NCBI GenBank assembly: GCA_009602725.1
Contig: WELB01000039.1
Span: 304,722-368,721 of the forward strand
DNA length: 64,000 bases
Source: Spirogloea muscicola
Lineage: Eukaryota > Streptophyta > Zygnematophyceae > Spirogloeales > Spirogloeaceae
Direction of reading: 5' to 3'
Shown: positions 1 through 11,028 of the stretch, in pieces
Numbering within the stretch: position 1 is the stretch's first letter
Layout: each line of letters begins with the position of its first letter
Program-made: the position numbers and the translations under genes
The notes under the pieces: model-generated
Seen by the model: the letters and a program-made list of their open reading frames with translations, nothing else
What the model was told of the DNA's origin: nothing
Database searches by the model: none

Positions 1-314
1 ATTGCGGGCGCCGCCGCCGCCGTCGCCGCGGGAGACGCGGCGGAAGACGCGCGGGAGGCGCGCGGGGGGGGCGGGCGTTGGAGTGGGCGGCCCTGCCGGC
101 GACTGGCCTTTGCCCCGCCGCGGGCTGCAGGCCCCGTCCCCCTCATCTGTCTCTGTGGCCTGCCCGTCCTTCGGCCAGAGCGGGCCGCCCCGGCGGCGGC
201 GGCGGCGGCGGTGGCCTCTGAGCCCGCGCGCGCTGCCGGGGGAATCGCCAGTGCCGGCCGTCCGCAGCCGGCAGCGGGCTTCCGCTCGCGACAGGCGACG
301 CCTCGCTCGGCAGC
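1..314 (+). promoter_or_regulatory. Upstream/5'UTR region of the H+-ATPase gene
   Basis: GC-rich sequence directly before the first ATG of the H+-ATPase. It is dominated by CCG/CGG-type runs, for example around 186-213. I see no TATA box and no other gene. It is probably promoter plus 5' leader. The upstream limit is cut by the window edge. Confidence 0.4.
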
Positions 315-3300
315 ATGGGCAAGGACGTGAACGGCGGCGGCGGGCATGGCGCCACCGCGGGAGGCCTGCAGGAGGACGCGCTCGACAAGATCGATCTGGT
401 GAGGCCATCGATGCCTGTCCGGCTCCGGCGAGCCCTGCTCCTGGCCTCCCTACCAACGGCCTGCACCTCGGGGCTTGCCCCTAGCGCAGGGCCCTTGCAT
501 GCTGGGAGGAATGTGGCTTCCACACAGTGACGGAAATGCAGCCCGGTAGCCATTCAAACCAGGCCTTGCGAGTGGTTGCAGCAGTCATCCATCACAAGGA
601 GAGGCCTCCTGTAGTCATGCTGACTGAGTTGCCCGGGGGCTTGAGCGGCTGTCCTTTGTAGTCTTTCCGATCTAGGTTCGATTCCCGTGGTATGTCCTCT
701 CAAGACTAGCTTGGCGAGGGAGAAATTCCGCCCAGTGGAAGTCTGCTGGTCGATGCAAGCAGACCGCCTGCTCACCTCCAGCGCCTGCGTGACACTGCGC
801 CGCTGATTGGTCGTCACACAGGAGCATGCCCCCATGGATGAGGTCTGGGATCAGCTCAAGACAAGCCCGCAGGGCCTGACGTCCCAGGAAGCAGAGGAGC
901 GTATCAACATCTTCGGACAAAACAAGCTTGAAGAGAAGCATGTGAGTGACTGTGTCCACGAGCTGGCCGAGTCCGGTGGAAAGCCCTGCATTGCAGACTG
1001 TTCTCAACGATACATATTGCAGAAATCTAGACTTCCCTCCCAATACTCAGACTGCAGTCACTCTGACTTGGCCAGCTTGACAGGGTGTGAGTCGATCAAA
1101 CGACGTCCCAAAGTATCGGGCCAAGTCGTGATAAACTGGGTTGCTGGTCGGACTAATCTGCATAGCCACTGTCAGCAGCTGCTTTCAGTTGACATAGTAT
1201 TGCCAGCATCGGCCAGAGGCTTGACAAAAATTTGTTGCTCTGACACCTTGACACGCTTCCATGTGTCCAGCAAAGTGCATTCCTAAAGTTCCTCAGCTTC
1301 CTGTGGAATCCGCTATCCTGGGTCATGGAGATGGCTGCTCTGGTCGCTATCGTCGTTGCTAACGGCCAGGTCTGATCAGTACAGTCACTCTCAGCCAGTC
1401 ACTCTCAGCCAGTCCCTCCGCCTGCCACAGCGCTACAGAGGATGTGTATCATTTGTTACCTCGTCATACATTGGCAATACTGCTATATCTGCTTTCATGT
1501 CAAACAGCCTCGTAGTCGACAGAGGCAATCCTCATTTGGCAAGCGCTTTATGGCATTGATGTTTTTGTCACTTCTGTCTACTGGACGTGCAGGGCCTCCC
1601 ACCTGATTGGGAGGACTTTGTTGGCATCATCATACTGCTGATGGTCAATGCGACTCTCAGTTTCTATGAGGAGAACAATGCAGGCAAAGCTGCTGCTGCA
1701 CTCATGGCCAACCTGGCGCCTTCAGCTAATGTATGAGCAGCATATGCGCACTGTCCGTTTTAGTGAGATACTGAGACAATTTGTAATGACTTCATTATCT
1801 TTGTCAGCTGCAAAGGCCCCAACTTCTCTTTTGTCAAAATTGTCAGTGCCATTGGCCACTGCCTGCAAGGTGTCTTGCAAGGAATGTGCTGTCAGAAGCT
1901 GGGCAAGCTTACTCAATGAGTGCAGGCCAATGTTACTTGTGTTGATTATACTGTAGGATCTTAGCGCTTCCAAAACTTGTAGTGCCGATAGCACTCATAA
2001 TTGACAAAGTTATCTGACCTTCGTGAGTAGGTCCTTCGTGACGGAGCCTGGAAGGAGATGGAGGCAACGCACCTGGTGCCGGGAGATCTCATTGGCATCC
2101 GGGGCGGCGACATCATCCCTGCAGATGCGCGGCTCCTGAAAGGAGAACCTCTGAAAGTTGACCAGGTACTGTCCTCATGCTGTTTACTGAGGTAGTCTGT
2201 GATTGCATAATCCACAACATGCCGAACCAGAAAAGACCATCTCTGATAGATAATTAAGGAAAAGAAAAAGCAATACATAAAACAGAAGACAAAGTTATAT
2301 AGGTATACAATTTATCTGTTAATTGAATGCTTAAAAAGATAGTATTATCTGATGAGATAGTTATGAAAGGTTTATTAACAGAAAAAGAAACTCTTCTATA
2401 GAATAATAACAATGAATCCATGTTAGAATGATTGAGATGCATATCCAGGATAAACGAATACGCAATTCTTGAGAAATAAGTCGAAAAACGGAATTCATTT
2501 TTGTGGGTTGCATGTTTAGCTCAGATGGAAATAGCAATGCCCAAAGCTTGTAGAAGGTGTAGTCTACTCAATGGAAGCAAGTAATGAAATGTGACTCTCT
2601 GCTGTGCAGTCGGCGCTGACAGGAGAGTCATTGCCAGTGAACAAGAAGGAAGGAGATGAAGTCTACTCAGGGTCAACATGCAAGCAGGGCGACCTGCATG
2701 CAGTGGTAATTGCTACGGGCGTGCACACATTCTTTGGCAAGGCTGCGCACCTGGTGGATACAGCGGACCAGCAGGGTCACTTCCAGAAGGTCTGCGAACG
2801 GTAGTTGGCTTGTCTAGGGCTTCTTTGAAAATTTCTGGATTGCTTGGAATTTTATTTTTACTTGTACAAATCAATCTAATTTCACACTGAAGCTGCACTT
2901 TGATCACGTAAGATTGAATTGTCAAACAAGTGATGGTAAGCTGGTCTTTCGAAGCACTGTGCCTTACAACAGTGTCAGATACTCTTGGCCTGCAGGTGCT
3001 TGCTATGATTGGGAGCTTCTGCATTGTGTCCATCTTCATTGGCATCCTCATAGAGGCAATTGTGATGTTTGCCATACAAAAGCGTAGGTACAGGAACGGC
3101 ATCAACAATCTCCTTGTGCTATTGATTGGTGGCATTCCGATCGCCATGCCAACTGTACTGTCAGTCACCATGGCCATCGGCTCCCACCACCTCGCCAAGC
3201 AGGTGCATACTATCAAAGACAGATATGAAGCTGACGCCCTCGAGGCCACAGACTGCTTGACCTCTCACGTGCCTGATGAAGGCCACTGCCAAGTAAAAAT

Positions 3301-6300
3301 TTGCAGTGAAAGAAAGGGTGGAAGGATGGAATGTGCTGATGGATAGATCAAAGTGCTTGCAATGCCTCCCAACAAAAGGGTAGCTCCAGCATATGCTGAT
3401 GCCTAATTTGCACTTGGCACAAGCAGGGAGCTATTGTGAAGCGAATGACGGCCATTGAAGAGATGGCTGGCATGGACATCCTATGCAGTGACAAGACCGG
3501 GACATTGACCCTCAACCAGCTGACTGTTGATAAGGAGAACATAGAGGCATGTCATCAACCCTGAGTGCATAGATGACTCTGATAGATGCTGGGGGTGTTT
3601 CTCAAATGGGTAGTGCCTATCGTAAGCAACCCAGGTTCCCCTTCACATATGGTGGCAAAGACTTTGCACCATCTAAACATTGCTCAGATTCGATTAGAGC
3701 GTCGGAGACTTGCTCACAGGGATTCTCGAACTTGTGAGCAGGTGTTTGATGGGCAATCGAACAAGGAAGAAATCTTGCTGCTGGCTGCGAGGGCCTCCAG
3801 TACCGTAAATCAGGAGGCAATTGACAAGGCAATTGTGGGAACACTTGAGGAACCTGGACAGGTGCATATCCAGTATCCATGATCATGGCATGTGCACCTT
3901 GGAACATTGAGCAGGTGCTACACCAATGTCTCAACGTGCTGACCATGTTTAGCAATATGCAGGCAAGAGCTGGGATCACAGAGAAGCACTTCTTGCCCTT
4001 CAATCCGACGGACAAGCGCGCTGCAATTACGTACACAACAGAGGACGGCAAGATGTACAGGACAAGCAAGGGGGCTCCTGAGCAGGTAGAGTGGTATGCC
4101 TTGCCGCAATCCAGGGCAGGATGTGGACAGCATAGCGGGGATAGCGTGGGACACCAGCAAATTGTGTGCAGCAATGCTTACAAGGAGAATTATTTGTGTG
4201 AGCTGAAGGGCTTTGCTCCTGCAGATACTGGAGCTCACGAAGTGCTCAGAGGACGTGCGGCAGAAGGCAATGGCTAGCATTGACAAGCTTGCTGAGCGCG
4301 GGCTGAGAACCCTTGGTGTGGCTCTGCAGGTGAGATAAGATTCTGGCACTGAGTGTGTTGCCTTGGCCGCGCATGACAAATGTTGTCACAATACACTGTA
4401 AAGAAATTATCATAAGGTTATACACAATTTAGCTGCTTCGCTCTGACGCTTGCTGGTGCAAATGCGACTTACAGGAAGTTCCAGATGGGAACGCAGAAGG
4501 ACCTGGTGGGCCCTGGCGTTTCATGGGCCTCTTGCCCTTGCTTGATCCCCCGCGCCACGACACTGCAGATACAATTGAGAAAGCTCTTGAGCTGGGTGTC
4601 AATGTCAAGATGATCACAGGTCTTCTACTATTTGCTCTACTGTGATTCTCGATGATTAGTAGCCGGGTCTCAGTTTGCAAGAGAGTGGAGTGTGCAAAAG
4701 GCTTCACGATCGGAAGCTGCATGGCAGCAGCAAGATCAAGGCCATAATCCAGTAGTGAGGAGGCTTTGTTGGTGTACAGTGCCACAAAAACTTCCTTTAA
4801 TTGCTCCCATTTGTAGAACCTGCATACCATAGGAACTCATTTTTGAGTGTATTTCGCAGCCGACCAGCTTCTCAGCATGCAGCTATAGTGTCAAGAATGA
4901 CCATTGATCCCTGATATGCACACATGTGGGTGGCAGGTGATCAGCTAGCAATCGGCAAGGAGACTGCTCGCAGACTTGGAATGGGCAGCAACATTTACCC
5001 GTCTCATATTATGACTGGCAAGGAGCAGTTGCCACCAGGCACAGACTTGGGGGAGCTCGTGGAAAAAGCAGACGGGTTTGCTGGGGTCTATCCAGGTCAG
5101 CAAAGAGATTGCATGAATTGATATTCTGTTTGACTACAGAGCTGAGATCGTGAAATGCTGCATTGTGCTCCTCTTTCCATCCTTGCTGCTATGCCAGTTG
5201 AGGAGGCTTCAACCTTGTACTAAAGGGTTTCTAATTGTTCTAATTGTTTGTTTTGACAGAGCACAAGTTCAACATTGTCAAGGTGCTGCAAGACAGGAAG
5301 CACTTGGTTGCCATGACGGGCGATGGCGTCAATGATGCTCCAGCGCTCAAGAAGGCTGACATTGGCATAGCAGTTGCTGGCGCTACCGATGCTGCCAGGG
5401 AGGCAGCAGACATTGTCCTGACGGAGCCTGGCTTGAGCACAATCATTAGTGCCATCCTTCGCTCACGAGTTATCTTCCAACGCATGAAGGTATACTATGA
5501 GGGTGTTCAATATGAAGTAGCTTGAGGTCGAAAGTGTGTCTAGTGTGATGCGCAAAGCTGCACAAAATGAGGGAGATGGCAAGGTGGAAGTGACTGCACA
5601 AGCTAGGATTCGCATTTTGTGTAGTTTTGCAGGCTCTTGGAATGCACAGACCAGGAACAGCAACCAACAGCCTTCTGCTCGACAGTATATTGACAAACTT
5701 CAGCTTCGTGATTCTGCAGAATTACACCATCTATGCGACTGCAATCACCATCCGTGTGGTGGTTGGTTTCTTATTGATAGCTTTAATCTGGAAATATGAT
5801 TTCCCTCCCTTCATGGTGCTCATTCTTGCATTCCTCAATGACGGCACTATCATGACCATCTCCAAGGTTTGCAACCTCTGCCAACATTAATGCCCAGACT
5901 TAAGCTGAGTAATGATGCCCTCTTATTCTGCAGGCCACCAAAGTCCATGTTGGCATGAGTAACCAATAGAACATCAACGCCCTTGCGCACATTCCTAAGC
6001 TTTCAGCATGCTGATGCACTGATTGACTGAAACGGCTTGTTGTTTATCTGCACTGGTCACAGGATCGAGTGAAGCCTAGCAAGACTCCAGACAGCTGGAA
6101 GCTTAGGGAGATCTTCATCACTGGAATCTCTCTTGGCCTCTATCAAGCTCTCTTCAGCGTGCTGTTTTTTCTTGGTATGAGGGGGAACTTGTTCCATGTA
6201 AGACATTCTGACCTCCGGCCATTTGGTGCTCTCCATGTAGCACCAAATGCTCACCTGATGCCATTGTTCTCAATGGAAGATCTCAGAAGTAGAAGCAGTA

Positions 6301-7634
6301 TTGCATGCATGCTTTGAGTAGAATCACTTGCCAATCCCTTGACTAGTGAACCCTTGTCATTGCAGAATATTTTTGGCGTGAAGGATATTTCTCACAGCAA
6401 TAGCCGCCTGGCTTCAGCTCTCTACCTTCAAGTGAGTATCATGAGCCAGGCGCTCATTTTTGTCACTAGAGCTCAGAAGATATCCTACACGGAGCGACCC
6501 GGGACACTTCTTATGATGTCCTTCGTTGTTGCTCAGCTTGTAAGTCAGCACCACACCCTCTTACGGTGCCTTTCCTCTTCCTAGTCAGACCACCAGGAAC
6601 AAGATTCTGCAAACTTACTTGACATCTGTTTTGGAATACGAAGATACTGTGACTTCAGATGGAAGTTGCGCTTTTGTAAGAGCTGCAAGTCGCGCAGAAG
6701 GCTTCTTGTACATGTAGGTACTAGATGATAAATACTTTACATGGGCCTTCGGATGCCAAATTCCTTGTTTTCTATCAGGTGGCAACCTTTATCTCGGTTT
6801 ATGCAAGGTGGGGTTTTGTTCCCATTCGTGGCATAGGCTGGGGTTGGGCAGGAGTGATCTGGCTATACGACTTGATATTCTACTTCCCCATGGATTTCAT
6901 CAAGCTTGGTGTGCAGTATGCAATGGATGGCCAAATGTGGCATCTCATGACACAGAGCAAGGTAAGCTTCAGTAAATGATGCTGCTCAATGAATCAGTGA
7001 CAAGCATCTGATTACTTTGACCTTCTTGCTGATTCAGTGGAACCATCGTCATTACCTTTTGAGCAAAATTCAAACCTTTTGAGCAAAATTAGAGCATGTG
7101 CCTGAGGCAACCCAGTTGTGAGACTAGGTCAGGCTCATACTACTACTGCCTTCACTGCGCAGACAATGTTCACACACCACCATCACCAGCAGCGCAAGAG
7201 GCAGTCACAGTGGGCGCATGCGCAGCGAACAAGTCACGGGAAGCAAGGTGGAGAGAAGAGCGTACCCATTGACAGGAGGTACCCAGCCATGTCTAAGATC
7301 AATCTCGATGCAAGAAGACGAGCAGAAATTGCACGTCTTCGGGAGCGCCACACACTGAGGGTAAGTAAGCTTCACTTCTTTGTAATTGCATGGTTGCCAT
7401 CTGCATACAGGTGTCTAATGTACAGTATGCATGTCGTCTCTCTGCATTACTTCTACATGACCTTCGAAAGGTTGGTCTACTTTCTTTTCTAGGAGATTGC
7501 TTTGCACTAATTTTGGGGCGGTGGACGTGTAAAATAATTTGTCTGTTGAGCATATGCAGGGCCACGTGGAATCTGTTCTCAAGATGCAGAACCTGGACAA
7601 CGTGGACTCCGTTGATAAGGCATACACTCTTTGA
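315..7634 (+). CDS. Plasma-membrane P3A-type H+-ATPase, 20 exons, complete
   Basis: Proton pump that couples ATP hydrolysis to H+ export across the plasma membrane. Exons: 315-398, 822-941, 1271-1369, 1593-1730, 2031-2165, 2610-2789, 2996-3202, 3427-3546, 3742-3861, 3963-4085, 4225-4329, 4475-4619, 4937-5095, 5260-5489, 5720-5866, 6063-6197, 6366-6539, 6779-6961, 7163-7360, 7560-7634. Phases agree at every junction and give 958 residues, close to plant AHA/PMA pumps (about 950). Visible motifs: LTGESLP (actuator), [12 protein letters not shown] (phosphorylated Asp, about residue 343), [20 protein letters not shown], and the M6 [10 protein letters not shown] Asp needed for H+ transport. The C-terminus has [20 protein letters not shown] and ends in YTL, so the penultimate Thr bound by 14-3-3 in plants is present. 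The intron after 3546 appears to be GC-AG (donor GCATGT). Start: first ATG before the conserved N-terminal domain. Confidence 0.96.
637..685 (+). other. tRNA/SINE-like Pol III promoter remnant in intron 1 of the H+-ATPase
   Basis: A perfect B-box (GGTTCGATTCC, 675-685) follows an A-box-like stretch (GGGCTTGAGCGG, 637-648) by about 38 bases. The flanks do not fold convincingly into a full tRNA cloverleaf: the T stem is imperfect and no acceptor pairing was found. It is more likely a tRNA pseudogene, a SINE head, or chance. Confidence 0.2.
2220..2490. other. AT-rich island inside intron 5 of the H+-ATPase
   Basis: About 270 bases of very AT-rich sequence inside an otherwise balanced-GC gene. 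It begins near the end of a GC-normal intron stretch and stops before the exon at 2610. It carries only a short open frame on the minus strand, which I do not recognise. Base composition resembles organelle DNA, like the ycf2 segment at 36093. An organelle-derived insertion is possible but not shown. Confidence 0.35.
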
Positions 7635-9898
7635 ATGCATGCGGTCCTGCAAGATGTCAAGCACAAAGGGTTATTCAATTTAGTATCTCGGATGCACTTG
7701 ATCAGCTGGGAGGCTGGCGACTTGCAGGCAGGTGTACTCTGCTCTGCTCTGTGTTGCACATGACATGGGCATCTTAGGAGGAGCAGACATATTATTACAT
7801 GGTATTAGTGCCCAGCCCGGAATTAGCGGTGGCATGGCAGTGTGCCGAGACTTCGAACCTTACCTGTTTGCTGGTAGATTATGCTCAATACTGCAGTGTA
7901 CATATCATATCCATCATGCTAGAACATCGTGACACGGTGTCACGTTAATATGTTACATTATCCCAGATAGCATAGGTGTTGGTGGCCCATATGAGGCCTA
8001 GACTCGGTCTCAGTACAGGCGGTATGCTCGATCAACATTGTTAGCCACTCTTCTGCTATGTGCCCAATGTGCCCAGTGCATGATGCAGTGTCCAACATTG
8101 GCCTAGCAACGTTGACTTGATGTTCATCTATTCAATTTTCCATGACTTCATAGAACGTTATCATGCTTGTTCCCATTCTCGTCTTGGAAGTCGTGAGACC
8201 AATGGGCTCGAGTGAATGGTGCCATCTGGCTCCAAGGCTGTGCATCGCAGTCATTGGCCTATATTCAGCATCAAGTTGACAAGCTCCTGCTAATTGATCC
8301 TGCTGTCACAGAAGCAGCTTGGGAATGAGAATGATGCAAGCAGAGTATCTCCAACTTATGATAGGAGGCTCTAATATCTCCTACAGAGCGCTCATACGAA
8401 GTCGGGTTGCCACTGGGTTCCGTGTCCCCCGTCCGCAAATCCGTTTCTAAACGCCTCTAGATCCGCGTGGCAACCCAAACTTGCTCAAAGCAGTCTGGCT
8501 TGCAGCTGAGTGGCTTCTACCACTTAGAGCAACTTTTGCCACCTTGCGACAGTGTCATCCAGATCAGCGCTGAGCAATTGTGTTGCTGTCAATGTTTTAC
8601 CCTGAGAGTCTCTCTGCACTCTTTAAGCAGCGTTAGTCTTGGCTGTGTATCATTGCAGGCTCTTGAAATCTCCATCTTCAAATAGCACGCCAGAAGGTCA
8701 GTGCTGAAAGCTGCTCTGTGCGCCTTATTGTCCGTTGCCGTCTCAGCAATTCATTTGAGCAGTTGTTTCCAGAAGTTAAAGTACAGCAGGGCAGTCATTC
8801 ATTCTGCAGAGCGCCTGCATGGCGTGCCGTCATGCTGAGTCCTCGTCCCCTAAAACAAGAGAGCACGTTCCTCTCTTGCTGGGATGAAGAAGATTCGCGC
8901 AGTTGTTCCTATACACGTGAACATGGCTCCAACTCGAAAGCTGTTACACATTAATGTCTTGCAGGACTGTCTTTCGATTGAAGCATTTTGAGTAGCCCCA
9001 TACCCAGGGGCAGAATAGATCTGCTATATGATATTGCATGAGGAGTGGTGCCTTGAGTCATACATGCCTCTACACCGTCACAGGATCCCATACCCGTTCT
9101 CATCTTCTTATGCACACGACTAGTCACTCTTCGGTGGGTGCCAGCCATAGTAACCACCCTCAGCAGTGGAATATTACCTCTCTTCTGCCATGCTTGGGCC
9201 CATCTATACCGCCTTCTTCCTGCCACGTGCTCTCACCAACACACCTTTAAGCGTCAGCTCTTGCCTGCTGCTCGACATCGCTACACTCTTATTCTCCTCC
9301 CGGGCCTCTACTCCATGTGGTAGCCTGTCGCACTCATGACCGCTGGCTGCTTGATCGCCTTTCCAAGAAATCTGCATCACCATATTCTCTGGCTGGCCTT
9401 CTGCAGGCGGCTGTCTTCGTGCCAGGTGACATACTCCGGTCCTAAGTCACCTCCTTGCCAAGGCCCCGCTATATGATTGCTAGCACCAGCGACTCTGTCA
9501 AGTACAGTCTGGATTGCGATCTGAGCCGCTCCTTCTGAGTCCCACTGCCTCTTTGTCTTACTTTGGTGGGTGCTTTGCAGCTGCCAGCCACGGGGAACAG
9601 ATGATTATCACAAATACAAGAGCCTGCAACGCTCGGGCTTGTAGATAGGAGCTGCTTCCCAGGGCAGCTTGTGACTGGGGCTGCAAGATTGGCGGCTCAA
9701 CGGAGTTTAAAAAAGTAGGAGATCCAGGGAGCTCCGCCTAAGGGCAAGATTAGAGGTGTCACTCTGGCGCCGTATCAGTCTTTGTGATGAATTGGCAGAA
9801 CTTGCCATGCATCAGTGGTCATTGTCCCTAGTACACCAGCCACACAAGTGGCACGAATCTGCTGTTCATTACCACCGCCTTCCTTCCAAAGAGCTGCT
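7635..9898. other. Intergenic region, no gene recognised
   Basis: The H+-ATPase 3'UTR and terminator must lie at the start of this stretch. I find no conserved coding sequence on either strand and no RNA gene. The only structure noted is a short inverted repeat at 8404-8476, listed separately. Confidence 0.5.
8404..8476. repeat. Short inverted repeat (10-base arms)
   Basis: GGGTTGCCAC at 8404-8413 is matched by its exact reverse complement GTGGCAACCC at 8467-8476, leaving a 53-base loop. The two sites may be remnants of terminal inverted repeats of a tiny MITE-like element, or chance. Confidence 0.3.
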
Positions 9899-10110
9899 AT
9901 ATTTTGGGCTGGCCTTTCCGGCCAGATGTTCACAGCCCTCGCCTCCTTTGGGAGAGCCACTTTCAGTCTTTCACAGCCCTCGCCCCCTCAGCCACTTTCT
10001 GTATGCACCTGGCTGGCTCTAACAGCCGCTCTTTTTCATATCAGCAGCCGCATGCTCTTTTTGGTAGAGCCATTTCTTCCGCAGCCATCGCTCCCCTTTG
10101 GGGACATGCT
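9899..10110 (+). repeat. R1 satellite-like repeat cluster (plus orientation)
   Basis: Contains several copies of the R1 core, TTTGGGCTGGCCTTT and CACAGCCCTCGCC followed by GGGAGAGCCACTT. A variant then reads GCACCTGGCTGGCTCTAACA and CATATCAGCAGCCGCATGC. The same words recur at 17030, 27176, 28776, 32907, 45350, 47436, 56880 and 63340. The family has no coding potential I can defend. Confidence 0.7.
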
Positions 10111-10607
10111 TGCATCTACTCCATCAAGCCCCAGACCCGAAGCACCAACAGCTGTGAGGGTACTGGGGCGGCCGTGCATGCAGGGGGGGCGAGGCGCAGC
10201 GGGGCCGTCAGGTCGTCTGCGTCAGGGCCGTCAGGTGGGTCAGGCCGTCAGGCCCGCGAGGCCGCGCCGCGTGGCGGCCGATCCCGGGGGGTTGCCCCCA
10301 CCACGTGGGGGACACAGGCGCCGCCGCGTGGCGCCCTGCCAAGGGGGCCTGGGAGAAGCTCCCACCCTTCGACATTTTGTTCCCTTCCCTCTTCTCATCC
10401 TGCCTTCCTATTGCTTAATCTTTTTCGGAATGTGGCTCCGCTAACAAGCGATGAACACCTACTGTGTGCACCTTCGGACCTTTCCATTTAATGCCTTTTG
10501 GGCTGGATTGATCAAATTGGAGCTGTTCTTGGTAAGACCAGCAGCCGCATTCTCTCCATTCGACTTCGGCTGCAGTTGCGCCTCCGCGGCTCACCAGCCC
10601 CCCCCGG

Positions 10608-10643
<36 letters not shown>

Positions 10644-11028
10644 GNCCGGGGCGGCTGGGCGCATGGAGCCCGCGCCGCGGGGCCGCTGAGGCCCGCGGCG
10701 GCGGCTCCGTTCTTCTCTGGAGGCCCCCCTCTGGTCGACAGCCCCGGCACCTGCGGCGGCCTCGGAAATTGCCGGGCGCGGCCTCTCGCTTCGGCCCGGG
10801 CTGCCGTTGCGACGGAGGAGGCCCCCGCTGAGGTTGGCTGACTCGGCTGAGTCTGGCTGCTGCCGAGTCTTCGCATACTTGCAAGCATTGCAGCCAGTCC
10901 AGCGGCGGTGTTGCACAGCAGCACAGCACAGGCTCTCTCACTCAATGTGCAACACGCAAAGTGTAGCTAGCCACGCACAGACCTGGAGGTACGCGTGGGC
11001 TCTCACGTCCTCCTGCCCTCCTGACCAG
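10111..11028. other. Upstream region of glucan water dikinase, with GC-rich blocks
   Basis: Includes a very GC-rich patch (10140-10360), another R1-like fragment (about 10496-10560, TTTTGGGCTGGATTG and CAGCAGCCGCATTCTC), and a CGG run with an unresolved base at 10645. The true first exon or exons of the dikinase, with its transit peptide, should lie here or in missing sequence. I could not identify them. Confidence 0.4.
10645..10645. other. Isolated unresolved base in a CGG run
   Basis: A single n within a GGC-repeat-rich stretch upstream of the dikinase. It may mark a collapsed repeat or an assembly join. Confidence 0.6.

Noticed and set aside
660-740. Functional tRNA gene
   Set aside because: B-box present but no acceptor or anticodon stems that pair; kept only as a low-confidence remnant.
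9756-10022. Coding frames across the R1 cluster (for example phrases with SLWERATF or FWAGLSG)
   Set aside because: The same peptide-like phrases recur wherever R1 occurs, on both strands and in several frames, so they reflect the repeat and not a protein.
10610-10680. CGG-run reading frames on both strands
   Set aside because: Trinucleotide-repeat translation (poly-Ala/Gly/Arg) with an N inside; no conserved sequence.
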